This document shows, piece by piece, positions 35,318 through 45,519 of a stretch of DNA of 64,000 nucleotides; the stretch's first letter is position 1, and each line of letters starts with the position of its first letter. Origin of the DNA: Cordia subcordata (lineage: Eukaryota > Streptophyta > Magnoliopsida > Boraginales > Cordiaceae); the NCBI GenBank assembly GCA_028554755.1, contig JAPTOF010000010.1, positions 4,748,001-4,812,000 of the forward strand. Reading direction: 5' to 3'. The notes under the pieces were generated by a model. That model was not told where the DNA came from. It made no database searches and saw nothing but the letters and a program-made list of their open reading frames with translations. A program made the position numbers and the translations under genes.

Positions 35318-38144
35318 TAATAATATTCTATTTTCCAAGATTCCCTTTTTTTCCAAATATTTTCCTTGAATTATTTTAAACAAACAAACGGGGCCTGCCT
35401 TACCCTATAAAGGGTTCCTCTCTCAGCACTGAGTTGAAGCATGTTGAGCACAGGGAGAGTCTGGCTGTTGACGGTGCTGATGCGTCCGCCGCGAGGGTTG
35501 TAAACGTCAGAGCGAGCAGGGTGGTTAACATTCTCCCTTAGCTTCATCGTGCATAGAGTTTCCTCTAACCCATTTGGCGCCGCAGGCCTACCCATTTCGC
35601 GTCGTCGTTCTTCTTCCTCGTACTCCGGCAACACCACCCGAAGCCTCTCGGCGCGTACGATGGTGCCCCTCCGGTCATTCTGCCCTTGTACATTTCTGAT
35701 TGTCTCTCTTTCCACGTTGAAAATTTCGGATAAGATTTCCTCATCAAAGCCACCGAAAATGTTGCTCCATTGCCTTCCTTCTCTTCCCCTCCGGCCTTCT
35801 TCTTCTGTCCCCCTCCGACCGCCTTCTTCCACCTTCTCTCGCTGGCCATAGCTTACTCCCACACTTTGTGGGTTCCCGGCAAGGAAGAATTTCTGAGACC
35901 ACATATAACTTCCAAATTTAGTAAGGCTTTGTTTGGGCTCATTGTGATATTTCAAAAGGTAGAAAATTTTAAATACAAGTGTTATTATATAAAAGTTGTT
36001 AATTGTGCGACTCTATTTTTTTAACACTTGAAAATTATCAATTGCATTTAACTGTTTTAAGTGTAATATTAGACTTTCAAAATAGAAAAAATATTGAGTA
36101 AAAAAAAATAATTTCTGACATGATAAAAAAATAATTTTTCAAAAATTTCCAATTTGAAATTTCAATTTTTTAATTTTTTTTAACTTTGACTTTTATGTAA
36201 ATGTAAAAATTCCTTTAAAATAGACCAAATAAAATAACTTCAATTTTAAACCTGAAAAAAAAATCAAAACTTCCAAATGTCTAAAGATTAAGCCAAACAG
36301 ACTCTAAATCTTTAGAAATTTCATTATATAGAGAAAGATGAAATGACAAAAGAATGATATATAAGAATGCTCGTCTATTTCTTACTTTGTAGTTGCGATC
36401 GAGCTGGTTAGCTTCATTGGCAGTGTCAATCAGGGTTATACTAATTACAGGGTCCTGACCATCATTATAAGCCCAGTGAGTAACACCGGCGGGCAGAGCG
36501 AGGATATCGCCTTGCCGGAACCGTCTAACCTTCTGGTGGCGATCTCTGAACCCTCCGCCGCGCTCTTCTCCACGGCTACTCTCTTCTTGAAGGCTACGTA
36601 ACTCTGTTTCATATGTCTCAGCACACCCCGGAATCACAGTCCCAAGTACACCTCTACCTATATGTAGGAGCACAAATATTACTTATTTAAACATTGTAAA
36701 TAATCGTGTCAAATCAGATATAGACATGCATCCAATTTTCTAACAATATCCAAGTTTAAAGTAATGTTAACTTTACCTATTTTAACATTTAATTATTGTG
36801 CCTTTACCTATTCTAATATTTAAATATCTTGTCTTGATAATGTAAGATAATAGTTCTATTTAAGTATCTTGTCTCTACCTGTTTTAATATTTAAGCATCT
36901 TGTCTTTACAATGTAAAATAATGGTTGTTGTTCTTATCTTTATTCTTTGAACGGAGCCCTCAACGTAAAAAAGTCAAAAAATAGACAAAATTAAGTATCT
37001 GGTCGTTAAAATGAAAAGTAGACATCCAAATTGTCTAACGATGTCTAAGTTTAAATAATAGTTCTTTATCTTTGGCAACGTCAAGAGTCGTAAAGCTAAA
37101 AAATGCAAAAAATGGACAAAGTTAGACAGATGCATGGACAGCCATGTACGTGTCACATCCTAATTTATTTATTTTTGGACGATTTTAAATTTAAAGACTA
37201 ACGACATGCTAATTTTATTTGTTTCTGGACAACTTTAAGTTTAAAGACAACAACATTACGAAGATAAAAAGATTGTCATGTCCTATTTTAAAAATAAAAA
37301 ATGTAAATATTAAAATGAGTAAATGACACATTTAATCCCTTATTTTTAACCCTTTTAAAAATAAAATTCCTTATCTTTATACAAGAATTCAATTTATTAT
37401 TTTTATAATTTGTAATACCATTAGTCTTGAACTCAAACCAAAAAATAATGGTATTAAAAATAATAGTATCAGAAATTACAAATATAAATGACCGATAATA
37501 AAAAAAATTAGGGATTAATGACATAAAAAATTATAAAGATTAAAATATGTCTTTTTTTGACATTTTTTCACTTAACACTAACGACGTTACTAATGATATT
37601 ACTAATGGCAAAGATTGAATTGGCACATTCTAGAAACAAGAGATTTTATAGTCAAATTAAAACGTTAAAACTAAGGATCAAATGAAGCATTTACCCTATT
37701 TAAATAAGCAAAGATAAATGACCAGAAGTATCATTATATTCAACGTCTATGATTTATTTTTAAAAAAAAAAACTAGCCTTGGAGAATGTAGACAAGCTTG
37801 GGAGAATTGGAATAGTAAGGCAAGAGAAGGCCTCGAGGATGGATAACATGGCGAACAGCTTCAACACCAGCGCACTCAAACTCCTCACGGTTGGAGTCCC
37901 AATACTCCGTCGCGCCGGCCTCCGACTCGTACCTGATGGTCGGCTCCTGCGCGTTAAGCTGGTCAATCCGGCACCGTGATTTCGCGCGTAGCCTGTGCTG
38001 CTGAGCCTGTTGAGGACTCCCCCATACCTGCTGAGAACCCCCCCATATCTGTTGCTGCTGCAGCCTTTGCTCTAGCTGAGCAGAGCAGCCATGGAAGAGC
38101 AAGAGAAAGCTAAGAGAAAGCGGAAGCATTAGAGGGTAAGCCAT
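33716..38144 (-). CDS. 11S (legumin-type) seed storage globulin, gene B
   Basis: Four exons on the - strand: 38,144-37,778; 36,657-36,386; 35,892-35,404; 34,117-33,716. Joined they encode 509 aa without stops. Intron 1 again has a GC donor (CAAG|GCTAG); the others are GT-AG. Signal peptide MAYPLMLPLSLSFLLLFHGC; acidic chain with CRIDQLNAQEP and FECAGVEAV; first cupin RYESEAGATEYWD. A charged loop (about EESSRGEERGGG in exon 2 and an Arg/Glu/Gly-rich stretch in exon 3) follows; the processing site is NGLEETLC; second cupin SAIYITRGSGRIQVVG. Exons 2 and 3 are slightly longer than in gene A and exon 4 slightly shorter. Intron 3 carries a Tourist-like MITE and an ATA microsatellite. A candidate AATAAA signal on the - strand lies near 33,648. 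Expected to be seed-specific. Confidence 0.95.
34947..35161. mobile_element. Tourist-like MITE in intron 3 of 11S gene B
   Basis: Degenerate ends GGACTGTTTGTATTTTTTTT and GAAAAAAAATCCAAACAATT, flanked by TATA on both sides. Same family as 15,419-15,651 and 52,913-53,135. Confidence 0.6.
35255..35325. repeat. AAT/ATA trinucleotide microsatellite
   Basis: More than 20 near-perfect repeats in intron 3 of 11S gene B. Confidence 0.95.
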
Positions 38145-38199
38145 ATCATTGACTTATTTAAGCTGTTCTGATGAGAGGATTATCAAAAGGGGGGTTGGG

Positions 38200-38396
38200 T
38201 ATTTATTGGAAGGAGAAGATGGTTTGGGTTTGACACGTAAAATGTGAGTGTTTAACACTTGGCTTGTTTCATCCTGCGTTGCTGATGATGCATATGGCCT
38301 TCTTGCTCTACACATAAGATGAATAAGTTTGGCTATGTGGCGACTAGCTGCTGATCGGACAGGGATCACTTGTCTGTGTTTGAACTTGCATGCATG
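38200..38396 (-). promoter_or_regulatory. Promoter of 11S gene B
   Basis: On the - strand: AATAAATA (38,207-38,200), ABRE-like ACGTGTC (38,238-38,232) and the overlapping RY repeat CATGCATGCA (38,396-38,387). The block also matches the relic at 53,800-53,980. Confidence 0.7.
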
Positions 38397-38478
38397 GTTC
38401 TTGTTGTTTAGTACCAAGGTGCATTCGTATACATCAATTGATAATCTGCACTCGTGGACGAGCGAGTAACTTTTGAAC

Positions 38479-38789
38479 TGCGTTTGTTATAATCTTATTT
38501 TAAAATATTTATTTTATTAATATTTTATTTATTATAGTCTTATTTTAACATATTTATCTTATTAAAATAAAGGTATATCTTATATCATTTAAGAAATCTT
38601 ATGATGAATTTTACGAAAACTCAAAACAAAACTATATTTTTATTTTATAAAAAATAAGTAATCTATCTTATCTTATTTTTTACAAATATAAAATGCATGA
38701 TGCATGTGATAAAATATATTAAATCTTATAGATATCTCCAAATTCAATAGGATAAGTATATTAAAATAAGATTATCCCAAACACACTAT
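38479..38789. mobile_element. AT-rich MITE upstream of 11S gene B, first copy
   Basis: Starts GCGTTTGTTATAATCTTATT and ends AAGATTATCCCAAACACACT. Same family as 23,733-24,006, with an internal repeat of the left end. Confidence 0.6.
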
Positions 38790-39020
38790 AAAATGAGGGT
38801 ATATCTTATAAGATTTAACAAATTTTATCATGCATTCTATGAAAATTCAAAACAAAACCATACTTTCTATCTTATAAGAAATAAGCAATCCATCATATTT
38901 TATTTTTTACACCTATAGAATGCATGGTGTATGTGATAAAGATATCTTAAATCTTATAAGATATCTTCAAATTTCAATAAGATAAGTATCTTAAAAGTAG
39001 ATCATTCCAAACACACTATT
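38790..39020. mobile_element. AT-rich MITE, second adjoining partial copy
   Basis: Begins at the internal AAATGAGGGTATATCTTATA region and ends TCATTCCAAACACACTAT. Lacks a separate left terminus, so the pair may be a tandem dimer. Confidence 0.55.
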
Positions 39021-39109
39021 TATTTTTTTTAGAGATAGTTTCAACCATTTGATTTATTGTCTAATCTCAAATAAACTTTAATATTAATAATGAGGAAGAA
39101 TTTTACAAA

Positions 39110-39450
39110 TAGTTGTTATTATTGACGAAAAGTATTAGTTGAGTCTTTATTGTTTCAAAAGTGACCCATTTCATCCTCAATGTTCGTTAAAAAAGTTAAT
39201 GTCATTTCTGATATTTCAAAAGTAACCTATTTAATCTTTAATATTTGCAAAAAATGTCAATTTTTGCGAAAGATATCAATTTCCATCCCAATTTATTGGT
39301 TATGTTACTATTACATGACTATTTTTCAAGCCAAATTGGGTTACATGACTATTTTTAAGGCTAAAACGGGAATCAATGAGGTCACTTTTTTGTAAACATT
39401 GAGGACCAAAATGATACTTTTTGTAAATAATAGGAATTATTTGTAGAATT
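39110..39450. repeat. Old dispersed repeat
   Basis: Sequence of the style TTTCATCCTCAATGTTCG ... AAAATGATACTTTTTGTAAA with inverted-repeat character. Similar phrases occur at 26,160-26,530. Class unknown. Confidence 0.35.
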
Positions 39451-39560
39451 TGCCCTTACTAATGACAGTATTTACAAACGATAGATTAGGTTGGGGAAGT
39501 GTGAATGCATTAATTATGTGAAGTATAGCCATTATATATTAGCATCACTCCTAATCTAGT

Positions 39561-39673
39561 GCTTGTTTGACTCTACTTATTTTGTTAGTTATAAGTACCA
39601 TAAAAAAGCACTCTCATATATTTTTTTTGTTATTTGTAGTTTATAAGTCTCAAATAAACTTTGTCAAACAAGC
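39561..39673. mobile_element. Small MITE (hAT-like ends)
   Basis: Inverted ends GCTTGTTTGACTCTACTTAT and AAATAAACTTTGTCAAACAAGC (outer GCTTGTTTGAC exact) over 113 bp. Confidence 0.6.
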
Positions 39674-39788
39674 TGCTAGTGTAGCCATCATCGTTGGCTT
39701 CTTGAGGATCAAGTTGTATCCTTCATCGTTGGCTTTATTATATGGCAGGCATTATATAGTTGCATCACTCCAAATAGAAGTATAACAG

Positions 39789-40612
39789 GGGAAAAAGAAA
39801 TTTAGGTCCCTTATTTTTTAGCATTAAACCAATTAGATTTTTCAGCTTTTCTCTTTCTTTTCCTAGGTCTTTTTATGTTAAAAAATATACTTTTTTTTTC
39901 CTTAATAAGGCAAAGGACATTACAAAATTCTAATATCTCTTTTTTCTTAAAATTTTTCAAAAAAAAATTCTAATATTCCTATTTTTTATTTTAAATTATT
40001 CACCTAAAATTATATTATTTTTATTTTTTATTTTTTTAAATTATCCACCACTCAAATTTAAAAAAAAACTCGAATATCTTTTATTTTTTATTGTTAAATT
40101 ATTCAAATATAGATACACGTCTTTTCTCGTATCACAGGCCCAGAGTAATTTCTTCTCAAATGTCTACGCAACTGTATTATTCATAGAATGCATCTGTAAC
40201 TAATTGAAAGTGATTATCATTGTCCAGGGGACTAGAGAAATAAAAGAAAAAATTTAAGAAATAAAAGCATCACAAACTATTATGTTATTTAGTTTAATGA
40301 CCCTGTATTCACAATTATGCTTTTTTCCAAAAGAAAGAAAGATAATTGTAGCTTTAGTTAAATGACTTACAAAGTGTTAGGTGAATAATGTAAAAAATAA
40401 ATTAAAAAAATAGAAAATATTAGGATTTTGTGCAAATCTAAGTGGTGAATGAATAATATAAAATAAAAAAAGATATATTAGAATTTTGCGATGTGATTGC
40501 CAGGGCAAAAATGACATTTTTTAACATAGAAAGACTTGAGAAGAGAAAAAGAAAAGTTGAGGAACCTAATTGTTTTTATGGTTAAAAATAAGGGACCTAG
40601 ATGCCTTTTTTC
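39789..40612. mobile_element. Fold-back, MULE-like element with long inverted ends
   Basis: The first and last roughly 110 bp are inverted copies: left has TAGGTCCCTTATTTTTTAGC and CTTTTATGTTAAAAAAT-type blocks, right has the reverse complement of TCTAGGTCCCTTATTTTTAA. It is flanked by an 11-bp repeat, AAGTATAA(C/T)AG, at 39,778-39,788 and 40,613-40,623, within the 9-11 bp range of Mutator-like insertions. No transposase. Confidence 0.75.
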
Positions 40613-40904
40613 AAGTATAATAGTGATCAATTGATTATACTTACACCAATGGTTACCAAACTTTCAAAATGTCACTACTATTACTATTAAAGTGACATTT
40701 TTAACCAATTATTAATGATAAACCATACAACATACAAAATATTCTCAATAATACTTTTGACATACCAAACAGTTTTTATATCATTTCTGTGAATCACATC
40801 TTGAGAAATCAGATTCCTGAGAACGTGATTCTCGGGAATAATTTTTCATTCTTTGAACCAAACACCCTCTAAGTATCTCACACCTCAAAATAAGGGTCTT
40901 TGAA

Positions 40905-41091
40905 CCAACAAGTTATGGTTGAGGTGGTAGTGGCCTTACCCCTATGAGCAGGAGAACACAAGTTCAAATCCAAAGAAGCGCACTTGTTAGGAGGACTTTT
41001 CTTAACCACTCTAAGTCCGAGAGAAATTAGTATCAAATCAAATGTGATATGAGAATACTCTAGTTCAAAATCAAAAAAAAATTAAAAAAAA
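40905..41091 (+). mobile_element. tRNA-derived SINE
   Basis: Box A-like TGGTTGAGGTGG (40,916-40,927) and box B AGTTCAAATCC (40,961-40,971) are spaced like a tRNA-type pol III promoter. About 110 bp of unrelated body and an A-rich tail follow. A target duplication was not clear. Confidence 0.75.
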
Positions 41092-41250
41092 TGGGGATGT
41101 TTGATGTGGGTCAAACACTTCACACAACATACACATGTCTAGAAATCTAGCTAGTAGCCTGCCACACCACATTATATTTAGAATCATAATTAGTTAAAAG
41201 TGATGCATCTAATCTCTAAACACATAATATGTTAAGAATGATTGGACAAC

Positions 41251-41920
41251 CAGTGGCAAAGTCAGGATTTAGAACTAGGGGCTGAAGTTTTAAAAAAAAT
41301 TATTTAAATAACTGATGAAAAATTCTTAATATGATATTGTACAGACATAAACACATGTATATACGTATATATTCTATTATTTCATTATTTTATAAAATAT
41401 GGACATGATTGACTAAGCGAATAAAATAGTTTTTATTTTCCAAAAACATTTCAGTAAATAGAAAGATAATAATTACTCACCCACTGATCGCAAAAAATTT
41501 ATATATTGCATATTTATACATTCTCTTAAACATCTTCTCCTATATGACATAAAAAATCATAAAGAATTAATGTTCAAGTTATTGGTTATTTCATTCTTTA
41601 TTAAATATATTATCACAAAGAAAAAATAATTTATAAACATGTCATAGTTTAAGTATTATTCATTAAGTTTTGTTAAATTTTTATTGAAAAACATTTAAAA
41701 TAAATTAAATAACTGCCACCATTTTGAGATTTTAAATAACTTATTAAACTTAATGAATTTTTTACTTAGTAATATAAATTGGGAGGCCGACACATCAAGT
41801 ATCTAGGGGAACGAAACATCAATAAAAATAACCAAATTTATAAAATATAAGCTAAAATATTTATATAAAAAAAATGACTAGGGGGCTACAGCCCGTGCTG
41901 GCCCTTGCCCTCCGCCACCG
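41251..41920. mobile_element. hAT-like non-autonomous element
   Basis: Starts CAGTGGCAAAGTCAGG and ends GCCCTCCGCCACCG, imperfect inverted termini. An 8-bp flank, (T/G)GGACAAC, lies at 41,243-41,250 and 41,921-41,928 with one mismatch. Interior AT-rich with no ORF. Confidence 0.65.
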
Positions 41921-42234
41921 GGGACAACGATACATGCATAGACCAAAAGACTGCATCATATTAATTCAGGTAAACCATATGTGAATATATATGTGATTTG
42001 TTGAATTAATAACTTATGTCTTTATTTTTAAAATTTTAATTAGCTAGTAGCTAGTTCTTTGAAACTTGTGGTTTTCTTAGTAGTTATTTATTCCCTTGTG
42101 TATGATATATAGTCTTGATAATTTAATTTTATTGGTCATGAAGTTAAATTAAGAAAATAATGAGAGACTAAAAATATAAATGGGAAAATTGCTAAATATT
42201 CTCTTGTGGTTAAGCAAAAGTGTACATTACCCCC

Positions 42235-43551
42235 TGTTAGCTAAATATTCATTATTGATTTTGATGATGAAAATATATGCATTATTTTACTAAAAAGCTT
42301 CTTGTGAAAATAAGATAATATCTAGTTGAAGCTTATGAAAGATTAGAGAAAATGTGCAAAAAGCATTACTTGAAGAAAGAGAAGGAGAGAAAGCAGAAGG
42401 AGGAGAAGAGAAGTCATGAGGGGTACCAGACATTATTTTACTTCTTGCTCTCTTTGTAAAATGCCTATATATATTGTGTGGACTTGGCTCAAAATCTTTT
42501 TCTTATTCATAACAAAAATTTTCAAGTCTTGCACATTTGAAATAACATATGCACAAATGTATTTGAATGCACACATAGAGATAAAATAAGTTTTTGGGGT
42601 GTTTCAATTCACAACATGTGTTTACAAAATTATTCAAAATGATTTGGAGTTGTGAAAATTGCACTTAAAATGATCTTTGCAAAAATCTGGCTTTACTTCA
42701 CATTCTGAAGTGGCCAGACCCCCCAGCCAGCCGACCGGTTGACCGTGGTGGGTCACTCGGCCAAAACAGAGAGGTGAAGAAAAAAGCCGGACCCCCTAGC
42801 CGGTCGACTGGCTAAGGCGTCAGGCCTAGTCAGAGAAGGAAAAGGGTTAGCCGGACAACCCAGCCGGTCGACCGGCTGAACGGGTGCTGTAATAAATACA
42901 CTAGCCGTTTATTACCGTTTTGCTGAGAAAATCACTCCTTCTTCACCTACCATAAACAATAACCCCCAAATCTCTTTAAATACTCATTTAATACACTTTC
43001 TAAAAATCAATTGAAGTGTGCTAAAGTGTTTATCATCATACAATCCATCCTTGAGCCATTCTTGCAATATATTTGAGCTTTCAAGAGCTTATTCATCTTC
43101 TTCTTGAAGAAAATTTCAGATTCAATTTTCTCTTAATTCTTGAGTACATACACACTTTGAGAACTATAAACTTCGTAAGATTTATTCTTTAGAACTTGTA
43201 AAGTGTGGGGAAATCCTAAAGAGTGAATCTCTTAGGTTCTTTGAAGTTGGGCTTCAAAGAGATTATAAGAACTTGGTTTGTGCTTCACCAAAATTTGAAG
43301 AAGCATCTTAGTGGAGTTTTTGAAATCCTAAGGGGAGCATCCTTGGGCGGTGGACGTAGGCTTGGCCGAGCCACCTTAAATCGTTTGTTTTTCCTCTCCT
43401 TATACTTCTATTTTTATACTTGCTTATTTTGATTACATTGTGTTTGATACATTGATTGTTAGAAATTGCAAATTTTCTGTGAATTTTTAAAAAACAAAAA
43501 TTAGTACTTATATCTTAATTCACCCCCCTTTTTAAGATATTCGTACCCACG
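42235..43551 (+). repeat. 5' LTR of the Sirevirus
   Basis: 1,317 bp beginning TGTTAGCTAAAT; the terminal CA reads CG. It contains short CCGGTCGACCGG palindromes at about 42,714-42,880. Confidence 0.93.
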
Positions 43552-43565
43552 ATTAATATCAGAGC
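43552..43565 (+). other. Primer binding site (initiator tRNA-Met)
   Basis: ATTAATATCAGAGC follows the LTR directly. Compared with the usual plant sequence complementary to the tRNA-iMet 3' end it has AA where GG is expected. Confidence 0.8.
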
Positions 43566-43611
43566 TAGGGGTCTACATATAGTTTAACAACTAGTAGAAT
43601 TTCTAGCAAAT

Positions 43612-45276
43612 ATGGAAGGAATTTCTATTAAACAAGCACCTCCTTTTTATGGAACTAATTATGCATTTTGGAAAATAAGGATGAAAGCGTTTATATAATC
43701 ACATGATTATAAAGCTTGAAAAATCATAGAAAATGGGCCTACCTTACCTAAAAAATTAGAAGGTGATAGGAGAATACCCAAATCGGAAAATGAATGAAAT
43801 GATGAAGATATTAAATTATTTGAATTAAATCAAAAAGCATTACATTATTTATTCAATGCTATGAATGCCACCGAGTTTGCTAGAGTAATGGGATGCACTT
43901 CGGCTAAGGAACTTTGGGATCAACTAGAAGTAACTTATGAAGGAACTAGCCACGTGAAAGAATCTAGGATTGCTATGCTTGTACATAGATATGAATTATT
44001 CAAGATGCTTCCAAATGAAAATGTTGAGCAAATGTTTTCTAGATTTGTTGAAATTACTAATGGTTTGAAAGCTCTTGGCAAGGATTATTCTAATGTAGAG
44101 AAGGTAAGAAAAGTGCTAAGGAGTTTGCCATCATCATGGCAACCTAAAGTCACGGCAATAAAGGAAGCAAAGCACTTGAATTCATTGGAGGTCAATGAGC
44201 TCATTGGGTCACTCATGACTCATGAGCTTGAGATAAAGGATCATGAAGAAGAAGAGAAGAAAGAAAAGAAGTCTATTGCCCTCGTTGCATCAAAATACCC
44301 ATCAAGTGAGGATGAGGAAGATGATGAGGACCCGGAAGATGAAGAGATTGCACTTCTAGCCTGAAATTTCAAAAGATTTATGAAATTTAGAAAGATGAGA
44401 AAAGGGGCTTCTTCAAGCAACACAAATTGGAAGAAGAAACGAAAAGAAGGCAAAGAGTTCAAAAAGATAAAAGATGCAAAAGATAAATTGAAGTGCTTTA
44501 ATTGCAACAAGCCGGGACATATAAAAACAAATTGTCCTAAGCTTTTAAAGAAGAAGGAAGGAAATGCGCTCAAGGCCACGTGGGACTTCTCCGAAACCGA
44601 AGAAGATGAGGAAGAACATCATGAGGTGGCCAATTTTTGCCTCATGGCCAATGAGGATGAGGTACTAGCTTCACCATCTTTATCTATTTATTATTCATCC
44701 AGTGAAGAAGAGGAAGAGGAATATAGTTTTGATGAACTAAAAGATGCATTTGCTAAATTACATGATGACTTATCCTTAGCTTTGACAAAAAATAAGCAAA
44801 TGCATAAAAGTTTGAAACTTGTTCTTAATGAAAAAGAAATTTTGGAAAAGAAAAATGCTTCTCTTATTGAAAAAATAGACATCTTAGAAAAAGAAAATGA
44901 TTCGTATGCGGAAGATTTTGTAAAGATTAAAAAAGAGGTTAAAGATTTAAAAAAGAAAAATGAGAATTTGAATGGAATTGTTCAAAAGTTTACAAATGGG
45001 AAAGAAAATTTTGAAAAGCTTCTTAGAAGTCAAAAAATATCTTTTGATAAGAGTGGTATTGGATATAAACCTAGTATTAATCAAAAGTATTTCAAAACCT
45101 ATTTTGTCAAGGTTTACTCTACATCCTTCTCTTCACCGAAGTCAAATGTTATTTGTACCTATTGTGAAAAGAAAGGACATGTATCTACTCATTGTTATTA
45201 TAAGAAAATTTGTGATAGAGGATCACATGTTCCATATTGGCAAAGACCAAAATGGGTGGTCAAAAACAAAAATTAA
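43612..45276 (+). pseudogene. Sirevirus gag, interrupted
   Basis: Nucleocapsid-capsid polyprotein. From ATG 43,612 the frame has in-frame stops at 43,696, 43,717, 43,795 and 44,362 but no frameshift. Capsid-like region: FARVMGCTSAKELWDQLEVT and VRKVLRSLPSSWQPKVTAI. Two CCHC zinc knuckles follow: CFNCNKPGHIKTNC (about 44,494) and CTYCEKKGHVSTHC (about 45,155). Between them is an acidic and then Lys/Glu-rich, coiled-coil-like stretch. The second knuckle region is tandemly duplicated. Confidence 0.88.
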
Positions 45277-45448
45277 ACTAACGCTAAGGACCCAAGGTGT
45301 TATTTGTACCTATTGTGAAAAGAAAGGACATGTATCTACTCATTGTTATTACAAGAAAATTCGTGATAGAGGATCACATGTTCCATATTGACAAAGACCA
45401 AAATGGGTGGTCAAAAACAAAAATTAAACTAACGCCAAGAACCCAAGG
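45147..45448 (+). repeat. 151-bp tandem duplication in gag
   Basis: Two near-identical 151-bp units (45,147-45,297 and 45,298-45,448) each contain the second zinc knuckle. 151 is not a multiple of three, so the second copy is out of frame with the first. Confidence 0.9.
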
Positions 45449-45519
45449 TGTTGGGGACCCCAAAATAAAGAATTGCATTTGAATTTCAGGTGTATAGGTA
45501 TGCAATAAAAGCAATTCAA

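Noticed and set aside
35084..35383. Open frame on the - strand with a long leucine run
   Set aside because: It is the translation of the ATA microsatellite in intron 3 of 11S gene B and has no codon or homology support.
42700..42890. CRISPR-like or restriction-site array from repeated GTCGAC palindromes
   Set aside because: The spacing is irregular and the motifs lie in a plant LTR; they are LTR palindromes.
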